DNA from: Salinisphaera sp002433465
Lineage (GTDB): Bacteria > Pseudomonadota > Gammaproteobacteria > Nevskiales > Salinisphaeraceae
Direction: 5' to 3'
NCBI RefSeq assembly: GCF_040361435.1
Contig: NZ_APNL01000009.1
Location: 1 to 64,000, forward strand
DNA: 64,000 nt
The notes beneath the pieces were generated by a model, which was given only the letters and a program-made list of their open reading frames with translations, was not told where the DNA came from and did not search any database. Positions within the stretch are counted from its first letter, which is position 1. Each line of letters opens with the position of its first letter. The translations under genes were made by a program, and so were the position numbers. Below are positions 42,892 through 52,504 of this stretch, piece by piece.

Positions 42892-43761
42892 TTAACGTAA
42901 GCTGTCCGAGGCCACTTTGTTGATGAAGGCGGCGAAGTCGTCGAGCTCGCTTCCCGTCCCGCGCAAAGGCGCGACAAGCGGTGCGATCAGACCAATATGC
43001 GACGTCTTGGGATAGATTTCCAATTCGGCGCTTCCACCGACCTCATTCACGCGAGCTGCCAGGTTTCGGCTATTTTTCGGCAACACCGTTTTATCCGCCG
43101 CGCCGTGCATGAGCAGCATCGGCGGCTCGTCGCCGTCGACGAACTCGATGGGCTGGCTCTGCGGCCAGTCTTCGCGCGGCGCGAAAATCTCCTGCAGCAC
43201 CGGATCGCGAATGGGCAGAAAATCATAGGGCCCGGCCATGCCGACGAAGCCGGCCAGCGCCGAAACCGATGAACCGGCCGCGTTCAGATAGCGCCCGTCG
43301 GTGGCCAGCATGGCCGCGATATGCGCGCCAGCCGAGTGGCCGGAGACGAACAGGTTCTCGGCATTGCCGCCATAGTCGGCCGCATGCGCCTGCGCCCAGG
43401 CCACCGCCTTGGCCCCGTCTTCGACGAAACCGGGGAAGGTCGTGGGCGGATACAGCCGGTAATCGGGCAGCACCGCGATGAAGCCGCGCGAGGCCAGCGC
43501 CTGCCCGACGAAGCGATAGCCGTTCTTGTTACCGCTCTGCCAGCTGCCGCCGTAGAAGAACACGACGACCGGCGCGCCAGCCGCGTGTTCGTTGGGCACA
43601 TAGACATCGAGCGTCTGGCGCTCGAGATCGCCATAGGCAATATCCGCATGCCGATCGTAGCCCCAGCGCGGGGTCAACGCATTGGCCCAGAACTGCCCGG
43701 AGCATGCCGCGAGTAACGAAGACACGACCAAGCCGCTCAAGCCGAGAAGAAATCTATGCAC
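42892..43761 (-). CDS. alpha/beta-hydrolase lipoprotein (HSL-type carboxylesterase)
   Basis: This is a 289-residue exported esterase. Its lipobox SLLAACSG (Cys about 20) indicates a membrane-anchored lipoprotein. An oxyanion-hole motif FFYGGSWQSG replaces HGGG, the nucleophile Ser is in VSGHSAGAHIAA, and the catalytic Asp/His are likely in MLLMHGAADKTV and KTSHIGLI. It resembles the BD-FAE/kynurenine formamidase type. The substrate is unknown. Confidence 0.85.
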   Translation of the reverse strand: MHRFLLGLSGLVVSSLLAACSGQFWANALTPRWGYDRHADIAYGDLERQTLDVYVPNEHAAGAPVVVFFYGGSWQSGNKNGYRFVGQALASRGFIAVLPDYRLYPPTTFPGFVEDGAKAVAWAQAHAADYGGNAENLFVSGHSAGAHIAAMLATDGRYLNAAGSSVSALAGFVGMAGPYDFLPIRDPVLQEIFAPREDWPQSQPIEFVDGDEPPMLLMHGAADKTVLPKNSRNLAARVNEVGGSAELEIYPKTSHIGLIAPLVAPLRGTGSELDDFAAFINKVASDSLR

Positions 43762-43903
43762 AGTGAAGCCTCTTCATAACGTAGCGAGCGACGGTAGGTT
43801 GGCTGGCGCTGGAGCGCAAAAACCGCAATGTATAAGCGCATACATGAGGATTTCGAGCACCAACGACAGCCAAGATACCGAGCGCAGTAGTTATGTAGAG
43901 GCC

Positions 43904-45250
43904 TCACGTCATGGTGACGAACTCTTCCGCACTGGTCGGATGAATCGCCACGGTGTCGTCGAAATCCTTCTTGGTCGCGCCCATTTTTACGGCGACCGCA
44001 AAGCCCTGCAGCATTTCGTCGGCGCCGTCGCCGATCACATGCGCACCGACGATTTTTTCCTCTGCGCCCACGCAGACCAGCTTCATGTCGCTGGGTATCT
44101 TGTGTTCGAGCACGCCGTGATAGAGCGCGACGTAATGGCTGGTATAGATCTTCACCGCGTCGTCGCCGTACTGCGCGCGCGCATCGGCCTCGGACAGGCC
44201 CACGCTGCCGATCGGCGGGTGCGTGAACACCACGGTCGGGATGTTGTGATAATCGAGCTTGCGATCCGGCTGGCCGCCGAACAGTCGATCCGACAGGCGC
44301 CGGCCGGCGGCGATCGCCACCGGGGTGAGCTCGATCGCGCCGGTGACATCGCCCAGCGCATGCACGCCGTCGATGGACGTGTCCTGCCATTCGTCGACGA
44401 CGATCGTGCCGTCGGACGCCAGCGCCACACCTGAAGCCTCTATATCGAGATTATCGGTATTCGGCAGCCGTCCGATCGCCCAGATGAGCTTGTCGACGGT
44501 TACCGAATCGCCGTCTTCGAAATCGACCCGGATCTGCTCGCCGGCTTCGCTGAGCTCGGCGGTACTGCGATGCATCTGCACATCGATACCGGCTTCTTTC
44601 ATGCGTTCGATGAGGGTGTCGCCGAGCATCGAATCGAAGCCCTTGATGACATGATCCTTGCGCAGCAGCAGCTTGACGTCGCTGCCCAGCGCATTGAGCA
44701 CGCCCGCGAGTTCCACGGCGATATAGCCGCTGCCCACGATCGCCACGCTGTTCGGACGCTCGCGCCAGGTGAAAAAGCCGTCCGAATCGGTGCCCAGCGC
44801 CGCCCCCGGGATCTCCGGCCAATGCGGCTTGCCGCCGGTGGCGATCACGACATGATCGGCGTCGAGCTCGCGCTCGCCGACCGCAATCCGGCGCTCGCCG
44901 ATGAAACGTGCGTCGCCGGCGATGAACTCGACCTCGTCCTTGTCGAGGTTGCGGGCATAGATGCCGTTGAGGCGCTTGATATAGGTTTCGCGGTTATCCA
45001 CGAGCTTGGCCCAGTCGTGTTCGGGCACGCTGGTGGCGAAGCCGTAGTGCGCCGCGTCGCCCGCGTGCTGGGCGAATTCGGCGGCATGCCACATCACCTT
45101 CTTGGGCACGCAGCCCACGTTCACACAGGTACCGCCCAGGCGGCCGCGCTCGATCAACGCCACTTTCCGGCCATAACTGGCCGCCCGGCGTGCGGTCGCC
45201 ATACCGCCGCTGCCGCCACCGATTACGACCAGGTCGAAATGTTCACTCAT
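43904..45250 (-). CDS. gor: glutathione reductase
   Basis: This FAD/NADPH disulfide reductase of 448 residues regenerates GSH. The FAD motif GGGSGGMATARRA (near 11-23) is followed by the redox-active pair CVNVGC (Cys42/Cys47), GSGYIAVELAGVL for NADPH binding (about 173), and the C-terminal His-Glu pair in IHPTSAEEF. It is a single-subunit, standard-length enzyme. It is divergent from prlC with a 150-bp spacer, and could support the GSH-dependent ADH at 3 kb. Confidence 0.93.
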   Translation of the reverse strand: MSEHFDLVVIGGGSGGMATARRAASYGRKVALIERGRLGGTCVNVGCVPKKVMWHAAEFAQHAGDAAHYGFATSVPEHDWAKLVDNRETYIKRLNGIYARNLDKDEVEFIAGDARFIGERRIAVGERELDADHVVIATGGKPHWPEIPGAALGTDSDGFFTWRERPNSVAIVGSGYIAVELAGVLNALGSDVKLLLRKDHVIKGFDSMLGDTLIERMKEAGIDVQMHRSTAELSEAGEQIRVDFEDGDSVTVDKLIWAIGRLPNTDNLDIEASGVALASDGTIVVDEWQDTSIDGVHALGDVTGAIELTPVAIAAGRRLSDRLFGGQPDRKLDYHNIPTVVFTHPPIGSVGLSEADARAQYGDDAVKIYTSHYVALYHGVLEHKIPSDMKLVCVGAEEKIVGAHVIGDGADEMLQGFAVAVKMGATKKDFDDTVAIHPTSAEEFVTMT

Positions 45251-45399
45251 AACTGCTCGCTCGCCATATGATGGTGCCCATTGTATTCACCGGAGCGCGG
45301 CACGTCGTGGGGCGCTCTTGATCCGGCGCCACCGCAGCCGCACATTCGTACGCATCGGCGACTCCGCAGTGTTCGCCTAGTTTCCTACACGAGAGCATC

Positions 45400-47472
45400 A
45401 TGACCGATACGCAAGACAACCCGCTGGTGACCATGCTCGACGGCGGCCAGCTGCCGGATTTCGACGCCATCAAGCCCGAACATGCCGAACCGGCCGTCGA
45501 GAACATGATTGCCGACGCCCGGCGCGCGGTGGATCGCGCTATTGCCGAAAGCGTGAATCCGAGCTGGGACAAGCTCATCGCCCCGCTGGATGCAGCCGAG
45601 GACCGCATCGGGCGCGCGTTTTCGCCGGTATCGCATCTGCATTCGGTGATGGATTCGCCGGCCTGGCGCGAGGCCTATCAGGCCTGCTTGCCGAAGCTCA
45701 CCGCGTTTTCGTCCGAACTCGGTCAGAACACGGCCCTGTTCGAAGCGGTGCAGCGCCTGCGCGACTCCGACGAATTCGACACGCTCGATGCGGCCCAGCA
45801 GCGCGTGGTCACCGACATGCTGCGTGATTTCCGTCTGGCCGGCGTGGCACTCGACGACGCCAACAAGAAACGCTATGCCGAAATCGCCCAGCGCCTGAGC
45901 GAGCTGTCGACCACCTTCCAGCAGAACGTGCTCGATGCCACCCAGGCCTGGCGCAAGCACATCACCGACGAAGCACGCCTGAGCGGCCTGCCCCGGTCGG
46001 CGCGTTCGCTGCTGGCCCAGAACGCCAGCAACAAGGATCTCGACGGCTGGCTGGTCACCCTCGATGCGCCCAGCTTCATCGCCATCATGACCCACGCCGA
46101 CGACCGCGAGCTGCGTGCCGAAGTCTATGAGGCCTTCTCCAGTCGTGCGTCGGAAGTCGGCCCCAATGCGGGCGAATTCGACAACGGCGCGATCATGGAC
46201 GAGATTCTGGCGCTACGGCATGAAGCCGCGGGCCTGCTCGGCTTCGACAACTATGCCGAGAAGTCGCTGGCCACCAAGATGGCAGAAACGCCAAACGAGA
46301 TCGAAGCGTTCCTGCTCGATCTGGCCGAGCGCAGCCGGGGCCCGGCCGAAGCCGAGCTGGCCGAACTCAAGTCGCTGGCCGCCGACGACGGCATCGACGA
46401 CTTTGCTGCTTGGGATGTCGGCTACTACAGCGAAAAGCTCAAGGAACAGCGCTACGACTATTCCGCCGAGGACCTGCGCCCCTATTTCCAGGGGCCGAAG
46501 GTGATCGACGGTCTGTTCAAGGTGGTAGAAAAACTCTACGGCATCCGTATCGCCGCGCTCGAGGGCGTGTCGACCTGGCACGAAGACGTCACCGTCTACG
46601 AAATCCGCGACGACGCCGACGAACGCCGCGGCGTGTTCTATCTCGACCCCTATGCCCGCGAAGGCAAGCGCGGCGGCGCCTGGATGGATGGCTTCCAGAG
46701 CCGGCGCATGGACAACAGCGGCCTGCAGCTGCCGGTCGCCTTTCTGACCTGCAACTTCTCCCCGCCCATCGGCGGCGAACCGGCGCTGTTGACCCACGAC
46801 GAGGTCACCACCCTGTTCCATGAGTTCGGCCACGGCCTGCACCACATGCTCACGCGTGTGGACTATGGCCCGATCTCGGGCATCTCCGGCGTGGAATGGG
46901 ATGCGGTCGAGCTACCCAGCCAGTTCATGGAAAACTGGTGCTGGGAGCGGGCATCGCTGGATCTGTTCGCGGCCCACTACGAAACCGGCGAGGCACTGCC
47001 CCAGGATCTGTTCGACAAGCTCTATGCCTCGCGCAATCACATGGCCGGTTGGCAGATGCTGCGTCAGGTCGAGATTTCACTGTTCGATCTGCGCCTGCAT
47101 CGCGACTACGACCCGAACGTGGCCAGTCAGGTGATGGATACGCTGGCCAAGGTGCGTGCCGAAGTGGCCGTGCTCACGCCGCCGGCGGTCAACCGCTTCC
47201 CGCACAGCTTCCAGCACGTATTCGCGGGCGGCTATGCGGCCGGCTACTACAGCTACAAATGGGCCGAAGTGCTCTCCGCAGACGCATTCGCCGCCTTCGA
47301 GGAAACCGACCTGTTCGATACCACCACCGGCCAGCGTTTTCTCACCGAAGTGCTCGAACGCGGCGGCACCCGCGATGCGATGGACAACTTCGTGGCCTTT
47401 CGTGGGCGCGAACCGTCGATCGATGCCCTGCTGCGCCACAGCGGGCTGGACGGTAACGAGCGGGCCGCCTAG
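45400..47472 (+). CDS. prlC: oligopeptidase A
   Basis: This M3-family cytoplasmic zinc metallopeptidase of 690 residues degrades short peptides such as cleaved signal peptides. The HExxH motif is TLFHEFGHGLHH (near residues 472-483), with the third ligand Glu in GVEWDAVELPSQFMENW. The length and the C-terminal SYKWAEVLSADAFAAF block are those of PrlC/OpdA. A spacer of 150 bp separates it from the divergent gor gene. Confidence 0.95.
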   Translation: MTDTQDNPLVTMLDGGQLPDFDAIKPEHAEPAVENMIADARRAVDRAIAESVNPSWDKLIAPLDAAEDRIGRAFSPVSHLHSVMDSPAWREAYQACLPKLTAFSSELGQNTALFEAVQRLRDSDEFDTLDAAQQRVVTDMLRDFRLAGVALDDANKKRYAEIAQRLSELSTTFQQNVLDATQAWRKHITDEARLSGLPRSARSLLAQNASNKDLDGWLVTLDAPSFIAIMTHADDRELRAEVYEAFSSRASEVGPNAGEFDNGAIMDEILALRHEAAGLLGFDNYAEKSLATKMAETPNEIEAFLLDLAERSRGPAEAELAELKSLAADDGIDDFAAWDVGYYSEKLKEQRYDYSAEDLRPYFQGPKVIDGLFKVVEKLYGIRIAALEGVSTWHEDVTVYEIRDDADERRGVFYLDPYAREGKRGGAWMDGFQSRRMDNSGLQLPVAFLTCNFSPPIGGEPALLTHDEVTTLFHEFGHGLHHMLTRVDYGPISGISGVEWDAVELPSQFMENWCWERASLDLFAAHYETGEALPQDLFDKLYASRNHMAGWQMLRQVEISLFDLRLHRDYDPNVASQVMDTLAKVRAEVAVLTPPAVNRFPHSFQHVFAGGYAAGYYSYKWAEVLSADAFAAFEETDLFDTTTGQRFLTEVLERGGTRDAMDNFVAFRGREPSIDALLRHSGLDGNERAA

Positions 47473-47486
47473 CGCGGCCGGCACGC

Positions 47487-47957
47487 TCAGGTTTGGGCCG
47501 ACAGCTGCGCGTTGAATCGGGCGCGCAGCTGCTCGACCCGTTTCCGGTTGACGCCGAAATCGTAGTAGCCCAGCCGCGACGACGACTTTACGTCGATGTG
47601 TTCGGCTTGCGGCTGGACGATGAAGGTCACGTCGTCGACAAACCCCAGCGTGCTGCGAAAGGTGGCATGGATGAAGCGCTCTTCGGCGCGCTCCACGGTC
47701 GCACCCTCGCTGGCGCCAAGGATATCCAACAGGGTCTGGCGGGCAGCCGCGGCCGTCGCCTGCTTGTAGGCAAACGGCGCGACGTATTTCGAGTCGTCCC
47801 GATCGGCCTGCGACGAAACACAGTGGGGCGCGCTCGAACAGGGCGTGAATTCGGTTGCCGAACGGGTGAACTGCTTCGGGGGCGGACTGGCACAGCCGAT
47901 CAGGCCCGAGGTCATTACAATGGCGGCAGTAAAAGGCTTGGATAGAAGTCGACGCAT
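47487..47957 (-). CDS. DUF1499 lipoprotein
   Basis: This is a 156-residue exported protein. ATG 47957 begins a signal peptide with lipobox GLIGCASP. The mature part has the DUF1499 pattern: PHCVSSQADRDDSKYVAPF, then FIHATFRSTLGFVDDVTF and SSSRLGYYDFGVNRKRVEQL. The function is not established. It converges on prlC. Confidence 0.85.
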   Translation of the reverse strand: MRRLLSKPFTAAIVMTSGLIGCASPPPKQFTRSATEFTPCSSAPHCVSSQADRDDSKYVAPFAYKQATAAAARQTLLDILGASEGATVERAEERFIHATFRSTLGFVDDVTFIVQPQAEHIDVKSSSRLGYYDFGVNRKRVEQLRARFNAQLSAQT

Positions 47958-48041
47958 GGCGTGATCCGGCACGGGCAAGAAGGTTGTCCGCAGGTATAGC
48001 GCGCCGACCGCCTCGACCGCAACGCAAAGGAACCCCGCCGC

Positions 48042-48815
48042 ATGCAAATCGCCACCTGGAACGTCAATTCGCTCAACGTGCGTCTGGAGCACGTGCTGGC
48101 CTGGCTCGAAAAGAACCCGGTCGATGCCCTCGCGCTGCAGGAAACCAAGCTCACCGACGACAAGTTCCCCCGAGATGCCATCCGCGAAGCCGGCTACGAA
48201 ACCGTGTTCACCGGCCAGAAAACCTACAACGGCGTGGCCCTTCTCACGAAAACGCCCGCCGAGGATGTCGTCTATGCGCTGCCCGGCTTCGAGGACGACC
48301 ACAAGCGGGTGATCGCGGCCACCGTGAACGGGGTACGCGTAATCGGCGTGTACTGCCCCAACGGTCAGGCGCTGGATTCACCCAAGTTCGAATACAAGCT
48401 GGCCTGGTTCGAAGCCCTCGCCAGCTGGCTGAAAGCCGAGCTGCAAAGCCACGACAAACTCGTACTCACCGGCGATTTCAATATCGCCCCGCGCCCGGAA
48501 GACACCTACGACTCGGACAAATGGGAAGGCCGCATTCTGTGCTCGCCGCCCGAGCGCGCCGCCCTGCAGACCCTGCTCGACGCCGGGCTGACCGACTGCT
48601 GGCGGCTGTTCGACGAGCGCGAAGGCCGGCACCGTTTTACCTGGTGGGATTATCGCAACGGCGGCTGGGCACGCAACGCCGGGCTGCGTATCGACCATGT
48701 ACTTGCCACACCCGCGCTGGTCGAGGCCTGTCGCGATTGCAAGGCACACGTCGGCGAACGCGGGCGCAAGCGCCCCTCCGACCATGTGCCGGTGGTGGCC
48801 GAGTTCGACCTATAA
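48042..48815 (+). CDS. xthA: exodeoxyribonuclease III
   Basis: This is an AP-endonuclease/3'-exonuclease for base excision repair, with 257 residues. The order of motifs is complete: WNVNSLNVR (1), ALQETKL (2), GVYCPNGQALD (3), LTGDFNIAPRPEDT (4) and SDHVPVVAEF (5). The length fits ExoIII. A perfect stem-loop follows (48818-48845). Confidence 0.94.
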   Translation: MQIATWNVNSLNVRLEHVLAWLEKNPVDALALQETKLTDDKFPRDAIREAGYETVFTGQKTYNGVALLTKTPAEDVVYALPGFEDDHKRVIAATVNGVRVIGVYCPNGQALDSPKFEYKLAWFEALASWLKAELQSHDKLVLTGDFNIAPRPEDTYDSDKWEGRILCSPPERAALQTLLDAGLTDCWRLFDEREGRHRFTWWDYRNGGWARNAGLRIDHVLATPALVEACRDCKAHVGERGRKRPSDHVPVVAEFDL

Positions 48816-48817
48816 GC

Positions 48818-48845
48818 GCTTGCTGCCCGCCTACGGGCAGCAAGC
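48818..48845. terminator. stem-loop between xthA and the symporter unit
   Basis: A perfect 12-bp stem (48818-48829 with 48834-48845, loop CCTA) lies right after the xthA stop and 15 bp beyond the stop of the small 31-codon gene. There is no U-tract on either strand, so it may act as a shared, partly bidirectional terminator or a stabilising hairpin. Confidence 0.55.
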
Positions 48846-48860
48846 AAACACCTGACCGGC

Positions 48861-48956
48861 TCAGTCGCGGTACCACAGGGCCAGACCGAGCCCGCAGACC
48901 GCCAACGCCCCGATGGTTCCATAGAGCCAGATAGTCATCATTTCGTTGACCCACAT
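48861..48956 (-). CDS. 31-residue single-TM protein, probable symporter small subunit
   Basis: This tiny gene encodes 31 residues: MWVNEMMTIWLYGTIGAL, then AVCGLGLALWYRD, one hydrophobic helix (about 8-27) with a positively charged end. It starts three bases after the symporter stop and has a strong AGGAGG overlapping the end of the symporter gene, which argues for real co-translation. Small accessory membrane proteins are known with some SSS and NSS transporters (for instance MetS in the NSS group), but this sequence is not one I recognise. Confidence 0.75.
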   Translation of the reverse strand: MWVNEMMTIWLYGTIGALAVCGLGLALWYRD

Positions 48957-48959
48957 GCT

Positions 48960-50432
48960 TCAGCCCTCCTGTGTGGTGAGATGGTGACGGGTGGCAATGC
49001 CGACCACGAGCATGACCGTCAGACCGATCAGTACGCCGACCGAACCGGCGGCCATGGTGCTCTTGATCGCATCCGTGAACATGATGGCCAGATAGGCGAC
49101 CAGACCGGCGACCAGGGAACACGAGGCGGCAGCCCGCGTGGCCAAGGCCGGGAAGAACAGGCTGGCCAGCAACGGCCCGAGCGTGCCCGAGGCCACCCCG
49201 GAAATACCCACCCAAATGAACATGCCGATCGACTCGGGGGGATTGAACACGATCAAAGACGCGACCACGCCGACTACGATGACCGAAATACGCGACAGCA
49301 GCAGCGCCGAGCGTTCGGCTTCGGCCGGCGATTTCTTGATATAGCCACGGCGTACAAGAACCTTCAGATAGATATCGTTGGCCACGATCGTGGACATCAC
49401 CACGAAAATCCCGTCGGTGGTGGACATGGCCGCGGCGATGATGACCAGGCCGAGAAACGCCGATACGATCGGCGGAAAGGCGACGGTCACGTACTGGAGC
49501 AAACTGGTATCCAGGTTGTCGACGTCCACGGTCACCGCGGCATACAGCCCCCCGAATATGACCAACAGGAAGCCAAGCGCCGCCACGATATAGACGATAA
49601 TCATGCGGCGCATATCTTTCGGGTCCTTGAGCGCCAGCACCTTGTTGAACAGCTGCGGCTGGGCGGCGAACGCAAACTGGATGATGAAAGCACCCACGAT
49701 GGCCGGCACCGAATAGAACACGATCGAATCGGGATTGGTCACGGCCACCAGATTGGGGTCGCGCGCTTCCAGCGTCTGCGATATTTCGGTCAGCGCGGCG
49801 GTGAGGCCGCCGTCGAACATCCAGAACACGGAGACGAACACCAGCACCCCCATGATCACCATCAGCAAGGCCTGGGCCGCATCGGTATAGATATCGGCAT
49901 AGGAACCGCCACCGAACACATAGGCCACCACGATGACGGCGATGAAAACGACGCCGACGTCGTAAGGCAACCCGAGCAGGGTGTTGAAGATCCAGGCCCC
50001 TGCAGCAAACTGTGCGGCGATATAGAAAATGTTGAAAAGACAGATCAACGCGGCGCCGACCCGCACGAAATCGCTGTCATAGCGATCACCCAGCCAATCG
50101 GGCAGCGACAATGACTTCTGACTGATATTCATTGCCCGTGCGCGCTTGGCGATGACGATCAGGCCCAGCGGCGAGGCCGCGATCAGGGTCAGGAATATCC
50201 AAAGCGACGAAAAGCCCCATTCGTAGGCCCAGCCGGTATAGCCGACGAAAGTCGAGGCGCTGAAGAAAGTCGCGGCATAGGCCAGGCCCAGCACGACCGG
50301 TCCCAGCGAGGCCCCGGCGATGGAAAAGTCGGCGATGGTGGCGGTTTTCTTGGAGCCGATATAGCCGAGCACGGCAATCAGCGCCAAAAATATCACCAGG
50401 CCGATCCATATCATTATTCGCGTGTCGTTCAC
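48960..50432 (-). CDS. sodium:solute symporter (SSS family)
   Basis: This is an inner-membrane Na+-coupled importer of 490 residues with about 13 transmembrane helices. GTG 50432 is favoured because GGGGGAG lies seven bases upstream; an extended frame to 50501 starts with non-membrane residues. Family blocks include SKKTATIADFSIAGASLGP, GTFFSASTFVGYTGW-like residues after helix 1, and AIMSTTDGIFVVMSTI in the TM8/9 region. Nearby nitrilase and LysR genes suggest the substrate is an organic acid, amide or nitrile-derived compound. A tiny membrane protein gene follows immediately. Confidence 0.88.
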   Translation of the reverse strand: MNDTRIMIWIGLVIFLALIAVLGYIGSKKTATIADFSIAGASLGPVVLGLAYAATFFSASTFVGYTGWAYEWGFSSLWIFLTLIAASPLGLIVIAKRARAMNISQKSLSLPDWLGDRYDSDFVRVGAALICLFNIFYIAAQFAAGAWIFNTLLGLPYDVGVVFIAVIVVAYVFGGGSYADIYTDAAQALLMVIMGVLVFVSVFWMFDGGLTAALTEISQTLEARDPNLVAVTNPDSIVFYSVPAIVGAFIIQFAFAAQPQLFNKVLALKDPKDMRRMIIVYIVAALGFLLVIFGGLYAAVTVDVDNLDTSLLQYVTVAFPPIVSAFLGLVIIAAAMSTTDGIFVVMSTIVANDIYLKVLVRRGYIKKSPAEAERSALLLSRISVIVVGVVASLIVFNPPESIGMFIWVGISGVASGTLGPLLASLFFPALATRAAASCSLVAGLVAYLAIMFTDAIKSTMAAGSVGVLIGLTVMLVVGIATRHHLTTQEG

Positions 50433-50525
50433 GTTGACTCCCCCAATTTCAGTGATTATTAATCCGGCACCAAGACAGCTGGCTGCGTCAGCTGTTTTCA
50501 ACGCCTTCCAAGCGATGCCCGCTTG

Positions 50526-51377
50526 CTAGAGCAGCCGGTCAGTCAGAAAGCGATAGCTGGTGCGGGCAGCGATCAGGTCTTCCCTATCCAGCTCGGCCCT
50601 TAGAATTTCGCTGTCGCGCTCACCCGCCGTCGCAAGGATCTGGCCGGTCGGCGCGACGATCTGGCTCAGGCCGAGGCGCTCCCAGACACCGGCCTGAGAG
50701 CCCATATCGAGGCTTCCGCAGGCGTTGCAGCCCACGACGAAGGCCTGGTTCTGTATCGCCGTGACCATCGGCAGCGCCGCCCAGTAATCGCGTTTGACGT
50801 GCTCGATTCCGACCCCGCCCTTGGCGCCACCGCGCCAGGTGGACGAACAGAACACGATGATTTCTGCGCCCTGGTCGGACAGCGCTCGAAAATACTCGGG
50901 GAACATCACGTCGTAGCAGATCGCGATACCGATACGTCCGAGCGGACTATCGATGACTTCGATCGAATCTGCAGGCGTGTAATAGAGCTTTTCCAGACCT
51001 GGCAGGTGGACCTTTCGGGTAACCCCGAGCAGACCGTCTGGGCCGATCAATGCGGCGCTGTTGTAGATCACGCCGGTGGTATCTGCACGCTCGGCGAACC
51101 CGACCACGGCATGGGTGTTGGCGGCCCGGGCCGCGTCGGCCACACGACCGAGTTCCGGACCGTCGAGCTCGATCGTGGCTTCGCGCCAGTAGCGTTCATA
51201 GCCGCCGGGTTCGTGCCGGAAAAAACTCGTGATGCCCATTTCGGGGAACACCACGAGTTCACTGCCACGCTGGCCTTCCTCTTCGAGCCGCTGCTCGATA
51301 TAGACCAGGTTGGCTTCCATCTGCCCCATGTCGCCGGGCGCGTGCTGCACCACTGATACAGCCGTGTTCGCTTTCAT
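50526..51377 (-). CDS. nitrilase-superfamily C-N hydrolase
   Basis: This is a cytoplasmic amidohydrolase of 283 residues. The catalytic triad is complete: Glu46 in VVFPEMG, Lys122 in TRKVHLPG, Cys154 in AICYDVMFPE. It hydrolyses an amide, carbamoyl or nitrile bond; which one is not decidable here. ATG 51377 is used. It lies upstream of the SSS gene on the same strand, with 93 bp between them, and divergent from a LysR gene. Confidence 0.9.
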   Translation of the reverse strand: MKANTAVSVVQHAPGDMGQMEANLVYIEQRLEEEGQRGSELVVFPEMGITSFFRHEPGGYERYWREATIELDGPELGRVADAARAANTHAVVGFAERADTTGVIYNSAALIGPDGLLGVTRKVHLPGLEKLYYTPADSIEVIDSPLGRIGIAICYDVMFPEYFRALSDQGAEIIVFCSSTWRGGAKGGVGIEHVKRDYWAALPMVTAIQNQAFVVGCNACGSLDMGSQAGVWERLGLSQIVAPTGQILATAGERDSEILRAELDREDLIAARTSYRFLTDRLL

Positions 51378-51505
51378 CACCAAGACATCTTCTCGATTGA
51401 TTCAATGTCGAGAAGCTAGCCGCTCATGCCGGCCCTGCGATAGATAAAAATTGTTACAGCGCATGTCATAATTTTTACGCTCGCCACTATGCCACCTTGG
51501 CTGAC

Positions 51506-52417
51506 ATGTCAGACGAAGCCCAACTACTCGCGACAAACTGGAACGACCTGAAGTATTTCCTGGCGCTTGCCCGACACGGGCGCCTGACCCGGGCCGCACG
51601 TGTGCTCGACGCCTCTCGTGTGACTGTCGGCAACCGTATCCGGGTACTCGAAAGCGCGCTCGACGCACAGTTGTTCGTGCAGACAGGCGACGGTTTCAAG
51701 CTGACCCACGTCGGCATGGGCCTGTTACGCCACGCGGAAAATCTGGAACGCAATCTTCGTCTCGGCCTGGAGGGGATCGAGGCGCCGGGCGCACGATCGC
51801 GCGTACGCATCGGCGTCACCGAAGGGCTGGGCGACAACTACCTGTCACGCCGCATTGCGGCCTGGGTACCCGACAGCGGTATCGATATCGATTTCATCTC
51901 GTTGCCCAAGTCGACCACCGTCACCAGCCGTGAAGCCGATATCAGCATCACGCTGGAGCAGCCGACCGGGGAATTCGTGATCCGGCGTCTGCTGACCGCC
52001 TATACGCTGGGCGTTTATGCCAGCCACGACTATCTCGCCCGGCACGCCGCCATTCGCCATCGCAGCCAGCTCATTGATCATGGATGGATCGGCTATATCG
52101 ACAACAGGCTGTTCACCGGCGAACTGAGGTACCACTACGAGATCGCGCCGCAGCTGAATTTCGTGTTCCAAAGCACCACCATCGGCGCTCAGAAGGAAGC
52201 GGCGCTGGCAGGCGTGGGGCTATCGATCCTGCCCGACTACATGGCGGCGCACGAGCCGCGCCTGGCCCGGGTGCTGACCGACGATCTGCGCTTCGTGCGG
52301 CATTACTGGATATCCACCAACCGCGACCTGCATCGCTTCGACGCCGTTAACCGCAGCTGGCATTTCATCGTCGACCGGGTAAACAGGGATCAACGGCTGC
52401 TTTACTCAGACGCGTGA
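51506..52417 (+). CDS. LysR-family transcriptional regulator
   Basis: This is a regulator of 303 residues from ATG 51506 (TTG 51497 is an alternative). The HTH (LKYFLALARHGRLTRAARVLDASRVTVGNRIRVL) is near residues 14-47; the segment NWNDLKYFLALARHG is a frequent LysR start. It is divergent from the nitrilase gene (128 bp between starts) and probably controls the nitrilase-symporter unit. Confidence 0.88.
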   Translation: MSDEAQLLATNWNDLKYFLALARHGRLTRAARVLDASRVTVGNRIRVLESALDAQLFVQTGDGFKLTHVGMGLLRHAENLERNLRLGLEGIEAPGARSRVRIGVTEGLGDNYLSRRIAAWVPDSGIDIDFISLPKSTTVTSREADISITLEQPTGEFVIRRLLTAYTLGVYASHDYLARHAAIRHRSQLIDHGWIGYIDNRLFTGELRYHYEIAPQLNFVFQSTTIGAQKEAALAGVGLSILPDYMAAHEPRLARVLTDDLRFVRHYWISTNRDLHRFDAVNRSWHFIVDRVNRDQRLLYSDA

Positions 52418-52504
52418 ATACCCCGGTCACCATTCGCCGGCCGGCCATCGCCGTTCCGATTGATCGGCCGAGCGTTATACCCGGCCCCCTGTACTACCAC
52501 AACG

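Noticed and set aside
48981..50114. 377-codon plus-strand frame opposite the symporter gene
   Set aside because: Residues are His/Arg/Gln-rich without any motif, as expected for the reverse of a hydrophobic membrane protein.
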